A DNA stretch of 64,000 nt from Paenibacillus piscarius. GTDB taxonomy: Bacteria; Bacillota; Bacilli; Paenibacillales; Paenibacillaceae. The position numbers were made by a program, and so were the translations under genes. Each line of letters starts with the position of its first letter. Positions within the stretch are counted from its first letter, which is position 1. Shown piece after piece: positions 10,467-19,762 of this stretch. Where the stretch lies: positions 57,811 through 121,810 of the forward strand of contig NZ_JAIEUI010000023.1 in NCBI RefSeq assembly GCF_022234545.1, written 5' to 3'. The notes under the pieces were generated by a model. That model searched no databases. It was not told where the DNA came from and saw only the letters and a list, made by a program, of their open reading frames with translations.

Positions 10467-10862
10467 ATGAGCTTCCTGCCTTCCGCCCGTTCGGGCCGCT
10501 GGCTGGCCTGGGGTGCCGGTTATGCATTGATTTTGTGGCTGCTGCTGATTCTGCACCGGTTCGTGCTGCTGGGAGATGAATTTAATCTTACCCTCTGCGT
10601 GCGCTGGGCTATTCTGTCGCTTATATTCTCCGCTATTGTCAACGGCTTCGGCTGGCTGGGGGCGCGTCTGCTATGGGTGATTACCACAGCCGGAATTGTG
10701 GTGGGCCTCTGCTTCATGTATCTGACCACCTACCGGGACATGTCAGGCTGGGAGGATCTTGCGGGCTTTCTTGCCTTTTGGGTATACTCTTTGGGCGGGC
10801 TGGCGCTGGGTTTGATTGCAGAGGGCATCAGGCTGCTGGTGTTATATATGCGCAGGCGCTAA
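10467..10862 (+). CDS. Hypothetical four-helix membrane protein
   Basis: 131 residues starting at the ATG at 10467, with GGGGTGA upstream. Hydrophobic segments lie at about residues 12-32, 44-66, 68-88 and 100-122, and the C-terminus is basic (RRR). It has no catalytic motif. It is second in a two-gene unit with the 174-residue hypothetical and is followed by a clear terminator. The function is unknown. Confidence 0.7.
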   Translation: MSFLPSARSGRWLAWGAGYALILWLLLILHRFVLLGDEFNLTLCVRWAILSLIFSAIVNGFGWLGARLLWVITTAGIVVGLCFMYLTTYRDMSGWEDLAGFLAFWVYSLGGLALGLIAEGIRLLVLYMRRR

Positions 10863-10877
10863 TTTTAGCTGAGGATG

Positions 10878-10905
10878 CCGTAACCTTTCGGGTTGCGGTT
10901 TTTTT
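10878..10905 (+). terminator. Intrinsic terminator
   Basis: Stem CCGTAACC / GGTTGCGG (one G-U pair) with a short loop, followed by a run of seven T. It ends the two-gene hypothetical unit. Confidence 0.85.
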
Positions 10906-11126
10906 AATATGTTTTGGGGTCCCCGCAAAGTACCTGAGTCATCATCGATGCTATAGCTACACTTTGTGGGATTATTTTGCAGCTTTTTTGTCGTATTGCT
11001 ACACACTTTGGACGCTTTGGGTAATTTCTGTACACCTGCGGGCTTTTGCAGATACCTTCCACAGTGCGGCTGGATTACACTCGGTTCAGGTTCAGTAATC
11101 AAGTTATCCTATGGAGGCGGTAAGCA

Positions 11127-12709
11127 GTGAGAAGAGAGTATGGCAATGAGCAGGTGTATTTTGTCGGCGGCGGTCTGGCCTCGCTTGCAGGTGCAGTCTA
11201 TCTGGTGCGGGATTGCGGCTTCCCCGGCCGTAACATTCACATTCTGGAGGAAATGAAGATCCTTGGGGGCAGCAATGACGGGGCTGGCGATGCGGAGCAC
11301 GGCTATGTGATCCGCGGCGGGCGGATGCTGAACGATGAGACCTATGAGAACCTGTGGGAGCTGCTCGGCACGATTCCCTCCGTGGATCAGCCGGGCCTGT
11401 CGCTGCGGGAGGAAATTACACAGTTCGATAATGCCAATCCCACCCGCTCCAGAGCACGCCTGATCGACAGCACGGGCGAGATTCAGGATGTCAGCTCCAT
11501 GGGCTTCGATATGGCCGACCGGCTGGCGATGGGCAAGCTGCTGATTACACCGGAACCAGCCTTGGGCGTAACCCGGATTAATGAATGGTTCGCCCCGCAT
11601 TTCTTCACCACGAATTTCTGGTATATGTGGGCTACCACCTTCGCCTTCCAGCCTTGGCATAGCGCGGTTGAGTTCAAGCGGTATATGCTCCGCTTCATGC
11701 ATGAGTTCCCGAGAATCCAGACGCTCGAAGGCGTCACCCGCACCCCTTATAACCAATATGATTCGATTATTGTTCCGCTGCATCAATATCTGGAGCCGCT
11801 GGGCGTAGACTTCACCCTGAAATGTACCGTCACCGATCTGGAATTCAAGGATGGCGATGGTATTACAGTAACCGCAATGAACGTCGTTCGTGATGGCACG
11901 GAGGACACGATCCGGATTCATGAGGGCGACCGGGTGATCATTACCAACGGTTCGATGACTGAAGGCTCCAGCCTCGGGTCTATGACCTCCGCCCCCGGCC
12001 TGAACCGCAGCAAGGGCAGCTCTTGGAAGCTATGGGAGACATCACTGCGAAGAAGCCGGGGCTGGGGAACCCGTCCTCCTTCGCCGATCATGTGGATGAA
12101 TCCAAATGGGAATCCTTCACGGTGACCTTCCAGGACTCCAAGTTCTTCGATCTGATGGAGAATTTCACCCGCAACCGGGCAGGTACCGGCGCACTCGTAA
12201 CGTTCAAGGATTCCAGCTGGTTCATGTCGGTCGTGCTGGCGTTCCAGCCGCATTTCCGCAACCAGCCGGAGCATGTCCAGGTATTCTGGGGATATGGGCT
12301 CTACCCGGACAAGATCGGTGATTATGTACACAAAAGAATGTGCGACTGCACCGGCGAAGAGATTATGGAGGAGCTGCTCGGCCATCTGCATTTCGAGGCG
12401 CATAAGGAAGAGATCATGGCTACTGCCAACTGCATTCCTTGCATGATGCCGTATATCACCTCACAGTTTATGCCGAGACTGACCAGCGACCGTCCGCAGG
12501 TTGTGCCGGAAGGCTCCACCAACCTGGCCTTCATCGGGCAATTCTGCGAGATCCCGGACGATGTCGTCTTCACGGAGGAATATTCCGTGCGGGCCGCCCG
12601 GATCGCTGTCTACACGCTGTTCGGCGTGAATCGCCCGGTAGAGCGGATCAGCGATTACCCGCATGATGTGCGCACGCTGTTCTCCAGTGTGATTACCTCG
12701 TTCCGGTAA
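11127..12709 (+). pseudogene. ohyA: Oleate hydratase (MCRA family), interrupted by a one-base frameshift
   Basis: FAD-dependent fatty-acid double-bond hydratase that turns oleate into 10-hydroxystearate. The GTG at 11127 has GGAGG upstream. The first frame (to 12125) carries the FAD fold (YFVGGGLASLAGAVYLVRD, about residues 11-29) and family blocks such as NGSMTEGSSLGSMTSAP. The homology then moves to a second frame, giving GDITAKKPGLGNPSS and onward to FR at the 12709 stop. The switch falls at about 12036-12041, where adding one G would restore LWEDITAKK. Joined, the product is about 527 residues with both halves otherwise intact. It is either a recent real mutation or a sequencing/assembly error. 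Confidence 0.88.
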
Positions 12710-12771
12710 AGACTGAGCCAGTTGCCGCGACGTTGCTCGCCCGGAGTTTTATCCGCAATCTGTACGAAACA

Positions 12772-12809
12772 AAAACCCCTGCTGCATGAACTTCATGCGG
12801 CGGGGGTTT
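12772..12809. terminator. Long near-perfect hairpin
   Basis: AAACCCCTGCTGCATGAA pairs with TTCATGCGGCGGGGGTTT around a one-base loop, with two wobble or mismatched positions. It lies 60 nt after the oleate hydratase stop. There is little U-tract on the plus strand. Confidence 0.6.
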
Positions 12810-12920
12810 GGTGCGTCCATTTGTTGCAGAATTGCCAGGAAGGGCCAGTGACGGCGGGAATGCCGCACTTTTAGCCTGTTTCGACTAGGACTCAGCCTAC
12901 TGACGGGTGAAACACGCTTA

Positions 12921-13104
12921 TGCGGACTCCGGTGCGCTTATTTGTATCAAATCAGCTTTTGCGGCAGCGTTGCGGACTCCAGTGCGCTTAACTGCCGAAA
13001 ATCCGGCAACTTCGCCTCCAAAACCCCTGCATAACGTCCTCTGAGTCCGGAAAACGCTCAAAATGGCCTTTTGGCGCAAAATAGGGGAACTGTAGTCCGT
13101 AACA
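12921..13104. repeat. Four-unit inverted intergenic element, family A, copy 1
   Basis: CGGACT starts at 12923 and 12973, and the reverse complement AGTCCG ends at 13049 and 13099. The offsets are 0, 50, 126 and 176. Each unit has the form CGGACT-N9-(C/T)TA. The second forward unit is followed by a TGCCG/CGGCA hairpin. No protein-coding gene was found in 12710-13181. The element shares its exact geometry with 39014-39195. Confidence 0.75.
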
Positions 13105-13181
13105 GACTCGGTTCGTCCCGGCGAAGCATGCAGCAACGCTTACCGGAGCCTGCCGCAGCTCTAATTGCAGTCCTTTCGCAA

Positions 13182-13907
13182 TCAGATACTGCAGGAGCCG
13201 TCATCGCAGCCGTCGGCAGACGGTGCTCCTTCGGACTTCGGCTGGCCGACCACCTGAAGCTCCGGTCCCTTCTGCTCCTCCGCCCATACCGTCTCCAGCA
13301 CTTCAGTGAAGACCGGCCCCGGCTGTGCGCCGGATACGGCGTACTTATTATTGAAGACGAAGAACGGGACACCGGTGATATTCAGCTGCCGGGCAGCTTC
13401 AATATCCGCCTCAACCCGGTCGCCGTATGCTTCACTGTCGAGCACCTCCGCCACTCCAGCCTGATCAAGTCCAACCTCGGCGGCCAGCTCAGCCAGCACC
13501 TTGCGGTCACCCACATTCAGCGAATCGGTGAAGTAAGCGCGCAGCAGCCGTTCGGTCATCTGCGCAGCCTTACCTTCGGTAGCGGCATAATGGCTCAGGC
13601 GGTGAGCATCGAACGTATTGGTGGACTGAATCGTATCAAAATGGAAGTCCAGTCCCACTCCCTGCGCTTGCTCGGCAAGCTGGGCATTCATCGCTTTGGC
13701 CTTGTCACGGGTCATTCCGTATTTGGCGGCCAGCAGCTCGTGGATGTCTCTCGTCTCATCGGTGCGCGCATTCGGGTCGAGCTGGAAGCTGCGGAAGACA
13801 ACCTCTACCTGATCCCGGCCGGGGAATTGGCTCAGTGCGTGCTCCAGCCGTCTTTTGCCGATATAGCAGAAGGGGCAGGCATAGTCAGACCATATATCAA
13901 TTCTCAT
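13182..13907 (-). CDS. FrnE-like DsbA-family oxidoreductase
   Basis: Thioredoxin-fold thiol-disulfide oxidoreductase of the FrnE/2-hydroxychromene isomerase-like group; cytosolic, with no signal peptide. 241 residues. It opens with IWSDYACPFCYIGKRRLE, giving a CPFC active site at about residues 11-14. The cis-proline loop is TGVPFF (about 181-186). The last residues, DGCDDGSCSI, form a second CX4C motif; a CX4C motif has been described in Deinococcus FrnE. GGAGGAATTC precedes the ATG at 13907. Confidence 0.9.
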   Translation of the reverse strand: MRIDIWSDYACPFCYIGKRRLEHALSQFPGRDQVEVVFRSFQLDPNARTDETRDIHELLAAKYGMTRDKAKAMNAQLAEQAQGVGLDFHFDTIQSTNTFDAHRLSHYAATEGKAAQMTERLLRAYFTDSLNVGDRKVLAELAAEVGLDQAGVAEVLDSEAYGDRVEADIEAARQLNITGVPFFVFNNKYAVSGAQPGPVFTEVLETVWAEEQKGPELQVVGQPKSEGAPSADGCDDGSCSI

Positions 13908-14131
13908 CGGAATTCCTCCTGAAGGTTGTTATTTTCACTTACTATTATATAGTTATAAACCGAAAATTACAAACAAACTTTCTGAATATAGAAATGCAGT
14001 CGCGGACAAAAGTAAACGAAAGTGGTATATACGTGCTGCAGCCGGGCCGGGTAAAATAAAAGCAGCTAAAGGGCGCTGCGCCCCTATTACCAACGGACGG
14101 TCTATGGCGTCCCGGAAGGAGTCAATGGCAA

Positions 14132-15064
14132 ATGCATGACCTGTCGATAGTCATTCCTACACGCAACCGGATCAGCGACCTTACGCTCTGCATAGAGTCC
14201 ATCGGCAGGCAGACGGGACTGGATGATATCTCTATTGAGCTTCTGATTGTGGATGACGGCGAGATGGAGGAGCAGGTGCTGGAGTATTTCCGCCAGGTGC
14301 TAGGGCGTCTGCCGGATGCAGAGCTGCGGTATTACCGCAAAACCAGCCCCGGCGTCTGGCTCTCCCGCTACGAAGCGCTCGGGCTGATCGACGGCGAAAT
14401 TATGCTCAGCTTCGACGATGACGCAGAGCTGGACGACCCGTCCTATATCCGCAAGCTGATGGACACCTACGCGTCAGATCCTTCCATTGCTGGCGTTGGC
14501 GGCATCGCCAAAGGTCTCACCAGCAGCAGATCCGGCAAGCTGCTCGGCAGGCTGACCTGTCAAATGTCGGCTTCTCCGGGCCGGTTATCGGCCAGCACAC
14601 TGGCAGGTTCCCTGCTGCTGTGGGGGGAGACGGAGCAGACGTTTGAGACGGACTTTTTTCACGGCTGCAATATGTCCTTCCGCAGCTCGGCACTGCGCGA
14701 TATGAAGCCGTACCCCTGGATGACCAGCTACGCGGTGGCGGACGATATCTACATGTGCCAGTTAGCCGGGAAGTACGGCAAGCTGGTGATTAACCCGGAG
14801 CTGAAAATCATGCATCATGAATCGCCCAGCTCGCGCGACAAGGCAGGACGGGTGGCCCGGGCCACTGCCGTTAATCACTATTATCTGCTGAACCTGCGCA
14901 AGGCTCCAGTGAAGAATTATGCCGCTCTGCTCTGGACTCTGACTTATCTCACCGTTAAGTCTACCCTTAAACGGAACTTCAATGCCGTCTCCGGCTACGT
15001 CAGCGGCATCCTCTTCGTGCTCAACCCCCGCAAGAACAAGTACAGGGAGTTTATGCTGGATTAA
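14132..15064 (+). CDS. Family 2 glycosyltransferase
   Basis: GT-A fold glycosyltransferase, 310 residues. The nucleotide-sugar fold starts at SIVIPTRNRISDLTLCIESI (about residues 5-24). LLIVDDGEME (about 38-47) and the DXD-like FDDDAELDD (about 92-100) mark the donor and metal sites; a FFHGCNMSFR block and a VADDIYMC acidic block follow. The C-terminal part has a hydrophobic stretch (NYAALLWTLTYLTVKSTL) that may sit on the membrane. GGAAGGAG lies upstream of the ATG. It stands alone between terminators, so the glycan it builds cannot be inferred. Confidence 0.9.
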   Translation: MHDLSIVIPTRNRISDLTLCIESIGRQTGLDDISIELLIVDDGEMEEQVLEYFRQVLGRLPDAELRYYRKTSPGVWLSRYEALGLIDGEIMLSFDDDAELDDPSYIRKLMDTYASDPSIAGVGGIAKGLTSSRSGKLLGRLTCQMSASPGRLSASTLAGSLLLWGETEQTFETDFFHGCNMSFRSSALRDMKPYPWMTSYAVADDIYMCQLAGKYGKLVINPELKIMHHESPSSRDKAGRVARATAVNHYYLLNLRKAPVKNYAALLWTLTYLTVKSTLKRNFNAVSGYVSGILFVLNPRKNKYREFMLD

Positions 15065-15082
15065 GTAAGGGTTAACGCAAAT

Positions 15083-15131
15083 AAGGGTGCCTCAGACAGC
15101 CGCTTCAACACAGCCTCTGTGGCACCCTTTT
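15083..15131. terminator. Intrinsic terminator between convergent genes
   Basis: AAGGGTGCC pairs with GGCACCCTT, extended inward by CAGA/TCTG, and is followed by TTTTAATA on the plus strand. On the minus strand the hairpin is followed by TATTTGC, so it may mainly serve the glycosyltransferase. Confidence 0.8.
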
Positions 15132-15138
15132 AATACTT

Positions 15139-16893
15139 TTATACAGTATAGCCGAAGCCCAGGATTGTGAAGCTCTTGTCCTGATCTCCCTCCACCATCC
15201 AGATCTCAACGACATGCTCCCGGCTCTGCTGCTCCTGATATAGAATGACTGCGTTGCAATGCGTCCAGTTATTCACATGCGGATCAGCTGTCAGGACGGG
15301 CTGGCCGTCAACGAGCACCTCCGCCTTGCCCACCTCCGCGCTGCCCGAATCCTTGAACACCAGGATCAGATTCCGGCTCGTCAGCTTCAGCTTGAAGCTC
15401 TCGCCGCCCGAGGAAGCGGTATGCTGCCAGTTATGCGGGAATTGCGGAGTGCCTGACGGGTTATCATCCATCTCCACCATCTGCACATCCTCATCCGTTT
15501 CTGCAAAGCCTCCTGCTTCTATAGTAACCGGGGTACCTGCCTGGCTCAGATCGCTGTTGCGGTCAAGCAGCCGGACACCCACAAAATCATTGCCGATCAC
15601 AGGTGGCCCCGCAAGCGTATCTTCCTCCTCTTCGCCCATCGGCCACTGTCCGGCTTCAGAGAACAGATAGGCCAGGCAGTCTGCCATCACCTGATGCCCG
15701 TCGTTCGTAGGATGGTAGATGTCGTAGAAGAATTGTCTTTTGGAGATGATATTCCCTTCCGCCTTGCTGAGCCGGAACTGCTCTGTTACCGCATCCTTGA
15801 CGCTGACCATAGGGAGATTATAACGTCTGCCTACCGGGGAGAGACGCTCCTGCAGGTTCCAGTCATTGACGAACACACTGAACAGCAGAACAACCGCCGG
15901 CCGGTTCGGAGCAGACAGAATGTTGAGGCACAGGCTTTCATAACAATTGCCCTTCGTCTCGTCTCCTTCATCATTCACGGCAAATTCGACAATCACAATG
16001 TCCGGGGCAGCCGCTCCATCCTTCAGCACATCCCGCTCGTAGCGGATCATACCCAGCTCGGACGGCGTTCCGCCTACCCCGGCCTTGATGAAATGAATGT
16101 TCTCACCGCCATCCTTGCCGTACAGCTCCTGGAATCGCAGATACGATTGATAGGCATAACATTCCGTATGAATCGGCTTGGCTCCGGCCCCCTGCGTAAT
16201 GGACCCGCCGATGTAGGCAATGGTCACATCCTCACCGCGCGCCGCCTTGTCAATCGCGGTCTTCAGCCGCCGGTTGTTGCCGCGGTGCAGCAGCGAACCG
16301 GCAATCATCTTACGGTAGGCCGGAGCGCTGAAGTCAACCGGCGGCTCCGCTGTCAGCTCAGGGGCATGATACCCGTCATGCAGGTAGAGAACAATGCTGG
16401 CCGTTGCCAGCTGCCCTTCCTCATCGAACTCGAAGGCAAATTTTCCCGGAGCCATATCATCCCCGGACCACCCGATGTCTTCCAGCGTAAGCAGAAGCTC
16501 AGTTCCATCTCCCGGGCAGGCCACGCGATACTGCGTCCCTGTCTCATATTTGCTGGTCCGGCCCCAGTTTTGCATCAGAAAAATGACCGCTGCGTCTTCC
16601 CTCGCCGTCTTCACCGACACGCCGATGCTGTGAACCAGCTTGCGGAAGCCCTCCCAGGTTGTGAGCATCTTCAGCATCTCTTCATCCGTAACCCCGCCTA
16701 TGTATCTGGCCTTATCGATCAGATAGTTGCCCTCCAGATATACCTCCTGCGAGGGCTTGCTGTCCGGCCGGGCCGTGGCTTCAATCGCCGTCTCGAACAT
16801 AACGAAGAAGCCTTCCCGCCGCTCTACCGGATCTTTGGGTGCTGCCGGGCCACCTTGTCCGCCAAGCCCCTTGCTGCTGTTGCTATCACTCAT
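15139..16893 (-). CDS. SGNH/GDSL-type hydrolase
   Basis: Likely carbohydrate esterase or related SGNH-fold hydrolase, 584 residues from the ATG at 16893 (GGAAGG 9 nt upstream; an ATG at 16899 is also possible). An N-terminal beta-rich domain (about residues 1-205) precedes the SGNH core: block I IAYIGGSITQGAG (Ser nucleophile), block II GVGGTPSELG, block III VEFAVNDEGD, and block V YHPTNDGHQ with the Asp/His pair. A C-terminal beta domain follows from about residue 460. No signal peptide is visible, so it is probably intracellular. It lies 19 nt downstream of a TetR gene and is probably controlled by it. Confidence 0.88.
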   Translation of the reverse strand: MSDSNSSKGLGGQGGPAAPKDPVERREGFFVMFETAIEATARPDSKPSQEVYLEGNYLIDKARYIGGVTDEEMLKMLTTWEGFRKLVHSIGVSVKTAREDAAVIFLMQNWGRTSKYETGTQYRVACPGDGTELLLTLEDIGWSGDDMAPGKFAFEFDEEGQLATASIVLYLHDGYHAPELTAEPPVDFSAPAYRKMIAGSLLHRGNNRRLKTAIDKAARGEDVTIAYIGGSITQGAGAKPIHTECYAYQSYLRFQELYGKDGGENIHFIKAGVGGTPSELGMIRYERDVLKDGAAAPDIVIVEFAVNDEGDETKGNCYESLCLNILSAPNRPAVVLLFSVFVNDWNLQERLSPVGRRYNLPMVSVKDAVTEQFRLSKAEGNIISKRQFFYDIYHPTNDGHQVMADCLAYLFSEAGQWPMGEEEEDTLAGPPVIGNDFVGVRLLDRNSDLSQAGTPVTIEAGGFAETDEDVQMVEMDDNPSGTPQFPHNWQHTASSGGESFKLKLTSRNLILVFKDSGSAEVGKAEVLVDGQPVLTADPHVNNWTHCNAVILYQEQQSREHVVEIWMVEGDQDKSFTILGFGYTV

Positions 16894-16912
16894 CGCCATC
16901 TTCCTTCCCACC

Positions 16913-17488
16913 TTATCGTTGCAGAATGCCTGTAGAAATGAACAGCAGCATATGCTCTTTGATCTGCTCCTGGTCCAGGGGCTCATGGGATTTGTTCCAT
17001 TCCATCGTCAGGGCCAGATACATCCGCAGAATCATGAATGCCGCGACACTGGAATCGCAGGGCTTCACCTCGCCTTGGCTGACCGCCTCCTCGATCTGCT
17101 GCCTCAGGAAATCCAGCGCATACGCTTCCATCCGCTTGACTCCTTCCAGCGCCTGAGCCGTCCCGATATCCCGGACCTCCTGGGCCAGCTTCGCGAACAG
17201 CTCATGATCCTGGCGGAATTCGAGAATCGAGTCCAGCAGATGCAGCAGCTTATTCACGAAGGTAGAGTGCTCCGCTGCCACACTGTTCATCACAGACGTT
17301 AACTCCGACGTAGCCTTACCCAGAATTTCCTCGAACAGCTCCTCCTTGGTTTTGAAAAAGGTATAGATGGTGCCTTTGCCCACATTAGCGATTCTCGATA
17401 CCTGATCCATCGTTGTAGCCTTGTAGCCGAATTGAACGAAGGACAAGGTAGCCGCCTGCAGGATCAGCGCCTTGCGGTCAATGGACAT
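16913..17488 (-). CDS. TetR-family transcriptional regulator
   Basis: 191 residues from the ATG at 17488, preceded by AAAGGAG; the longer frame to 17563 has no better start. The N-terminal helix-turn-helix is clear (SFVQFGYKATTMDQVSRIA and VGKGTIYTFFKTKEELF, about residues 16-52). The C-terminal ligand and dimer domain is helical and unassigned. First gene of a two-gene unit with the SGNH hydrolase, so it probably represses that unit. Confidence 0.92.
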   Translation of the reverse strand: MSIDRKALILQAATLSFVQFGYKATTMDQVSRIANVGKGTIYTFFKTKEELFEEILGKATSELTSVMNSVAAEHSTFVNKLLHLLDSILEFRQDHELFAKLAQEVRDIGTAQALEGVKRMEAYALDFLRQQIEEAVSQGEVKPCDSSVAAFMILRMYLALTMEWNKSHEPLDQEQIKEHMLLFISTGILQR

Positions 17489-17737
17489 AAATCCAGCTCC
17501 TTTCTTCGGGCAGCAATGCCCCGTATTGACTAATTTAATTTTCCGGTCACATAACCCCCTCAATTTACCATGCCATCAGGGCAGAAGACAACTTTTTATG
17601 GGAAAATAGTGCCCCCTCTCCCCCCGGGAAACGGCGCTTCTCCCGCAAAATGTCACCAAATCAGTATCCCTCACCGTTCGTTCTGGGGTATGATAGTAAA
17701 GATGCAACCATGAAACTAATAGTATGGATGGTGGAAT

Positions 17738-18859
17738 ATGTCGAAGAACAAAAAAACCGGTGTCATTCTGGCCGCTCTCGTCCTGGTTATCGCCGCTGCT
17801 GTGATTATCTGGCTTACCGTGGGCAATAAGAGCGGGGACAGCAGCCCGGCTGCTACTGAAACTCCCGGCAGCGCTACGGCCTCCAAAGACGGAGATACGA
17901 AGTCCCTGGAGCAGACGTTCTATATTTACGATACGGTCGTCACTATCAAGGTGTTCGGCAATACGGTAGAACAGAAGAACATGGATGATATTCAGGCCAT
18001 GCTGGAGCGGATGGATATCGAATTCAGCCGGACCAAGACGAACGGGGAATTATATGCGGTGAATCAGGCGGCGGGCAAGGAAGCCGTTGCGGTCTCTGAT
18101 GAAACGCTGGATATTGTGAAGCTCTCGCTCAAATATGCCGAGGAAATGGACGGGCTGTACGATCCGACCATCGGGCCGCTGGTAGACCTCTGGGCTATCG
18201 GTGAAGGCGGCGAGCGTGTGCCGGACCAGGCGGCGATCGATAAGGCCAAGAGCCTGATCAACTACAAGGATGTCATTGTTGACGAGGCTGCGAAGACGGT
18301 CAAGCTGGCCCGGGAAGGCATGGTGCTGGATATGGGCGGAATCGGCAAAGGCTATGCGGCTGACCGGATTGCCGATTATCTGAAGGCACAGGGACTGAAC
18401 AGCGCGATGATCAATCTCGGCGGCAGCAGCATCATTGCCCTGGGTAACAAGCCGAACGGCTCGCCGTGGAATATCGGCCTTCAGGACCCGGATCAGAGCC
18501 GCGGTACCCAGCTTGGTACGATTAAGATTACCGATGAGGTCATTGACGCCTCCGGGGTATATGAGCGTTACTTCATGCAGGACGGGGTGCGCTACCACCA
18601 CATTCTTGACCCGCGTACGGGCTTCCCTTCACAGAACGGGCTGAAGAGCCTTACGATCATGAGCCCGAACGCTACGGATGCGGATGCCCTGTCCACCGGA
18701 GTGTTCCTCATGGGGCTGGAAGACGGTATGAAGTATCTTGAAGCGCTGCCGGAGCAGGTTCAGGCCTTCTTCATCACAGAGGACAACAAGATCTATGCCA
18801 CCTCTGCACTGAAAAAGCGGCTGAATCTGACGGATTCGACGTACCAATTCGCGGACTAG
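17738..18859 (+). CDS. apbE: FAD:protein FMN transferase ApbE
   Basis: Transfers FMN from FAD to a Thr/Ser of extracytoplasmic flavoproteins. 373 residues with an N-terminal membrane anchor (TGVILAALVLVIAAAVIIWL, about residues 7-26) and a Ser/Thr-rich linker. Family motifs: IGKGYAADRIADYL (about 203-216), NLGGSSIIALG (about 227-237), ASGVYERYF (about 270-278), HHILDPRTGFP (about 287-297), and DADALSTGVFLMG (about 313-325). It is not next to an obvious flavoprotein target gene. A terminator follows. Confidence 0.93.
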   Translation: MSKNKKTGVILAALVLVIAAAVIIWLTVGNKSGDSSPAATETPGSATASKDGDTKSLEQTFYIYDTVVTIKVFGNTVEQKNMDDIQAMLERMDIEFSRTKTNGELYAVNQAAGKEAVAVSDETLDIVKLSLKYAEEMDGLYDPTIGPLVDLWAIGEGGERVPDQAAIDKAKSLINYKDVIVDEAAKTVKLAREGMVLDMGGIGKGYAADRIADYLKAQGLNSAMINLGGSSIIALGNKPNGSPWNIGLQDPDQSRGTQLGTIKITDEVIDASGVYERYFMQDGVRYHHILDPRTGFPSQNGLKSLTIMSPNATDADALSTGVFLMGLEDGMKYLEALPEQVQAFFITEDNKIYATSALKKRLNLTDSTYQFAD

Positions 18860-18957
18860 GCTTCTTGGGGCAGGATTGTTGCAATTTTTGCAGGATTTCT
18901 GTGAAAATGTTACTGGCTGTGAGGCACGAGGCCTATCCCCGAGCGCTGCAGCACACA

Positions 18958-18988
18958 AAAGGTGCCTTCCATAATGGAGGGCACCTTT
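18958..18988. terminator. Hairpin between convergent apbE and HAD genes
   Basis: AAAGGTGCCTTCCAT pairs with ATGGAGGGCACCTTT (one mismatch), so A- and T-rich flanks occur on both strands and it could act in both directions. Confidence 0.8.
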
Positions 18989-19027
18989 CGTTGTTAGCTT
19001 GGACGCGCCTTGTAACCACTCAATGCG

Positions 19028-19741
19028 TCACACCAGCGGCAGCTCACTGAACTCCTTATAACTCGCGAAAATATAGCTCGGCGTATGATCCGTACCCGGC
19101 TTACGCCCGCGCGGATTATACCAGCAGACCCGCCAGCCTGCCGTAAGCGCACCGACCACATCATTGGCCCAGGTGTCGCCGACATAGAGGCTGTTCTCCG
19201 GCCGGGTACCCGTCACCTTGTTAACATGGGCGAAGATGGCCGGGTCCGGCTTCGCCAGGCCGACAGCATCTGAGATGAAGATCATCTCCTGCGGGATGAT
19301 CCGGTCAATCCCCAGGCCGCGAAGCTTGGCCATCTGATGCTCCTGCGGACCATTGGTGATAATGCCAACCGGATGGCCCTGGCTGATGAACCGCTGAAGC
19401 TGCTCCGCTACGCCTTCGATCAGCTCAATCGAATACTGGCGGCTAATGTAGGAGGCCTGCATCTGTACCGCCTGCTCCCGCGAGAGCGGCAGACCAGCTT
19501 CGGCAAAAGCCAGCTCCAGCCGCATCACCCGTGTCTCCTCCAGCTCCAGCTCCCCGCTTAAGTACTTCGGCCACAGCAGGTCGCTATGATGCCTTACTGT
19601 GTAGAACAGCTCTGCGTAATCCAGCTTGTCCTCCTCAGGGGCCAGCACCTCCCGCACAGCTTCCCGGAACGGGACCAGATGGTCGTACAGCGTATCATCC
19701 AGATCAAAAAACACAGCCAGCTTACCATTTGTCTCCGTCAC
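19028..19741 (-). CDS. HAD-superfamily hydrolase (YjjG/YfnB-like)
   Basis: Phosphatase of HAD subfamily IA, possibly acting on nucleotides or small phosphorylated metabolites. 237 residues from a GTG at 19741 with AGGAGAATTA upstream. Motif I FFDLDDTLYD (about residues 11-20), motif II ITNGPQEHQ (about 124-132), and motif IV VGDTWANDVVGA (about 182-193) are intact. The next gene upstream on the same strand is a GNAT acetyltransferase 21 nt away, probably co-transcribed. Confidence 0.9.
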   Translation of the reverse strand: MTETNGKLAVFFDLDDTLYDHLVPFREAVREVLAPEEDKLDYAELFYTVRHHSDLLWPKYLSGELELEETRVMRLELAFAEAGLPLSREQAVQMQASYISRQYSIELIEGVAEQLQRFISQGHPVGIITNGPQEHQMAKLRGLGIDRIIPQEMIFISDAVGLAKPDPAIFAHVNKVTGTRPENSLYVGDTWANDVVGALTAGWRVCWYNPRGRKPGTDHTPSYIFASYKEFSELPLV

Positions 19742-19762
19742 ACTAATTCTCCTAACCCTGCC

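Noticed and set aside
10921..11100. Possible further 51-base-pitch element between the hypothetical operon and oleate hydratase
   Set aside because: GGG at 10968 and 11019 is 51 bases apart with partial flanking similarity, but GCTACAC copies are 42 apart and TTTTGCAG copies 69 apart, so there is no consistent period. Left as unexplained AT-mixed DNA.
15694..16935. 413-codon plus-strand frame
   Set aside because: Antisense shadow of the SGNH hydrolase gene, which has all its catalytic blocks.
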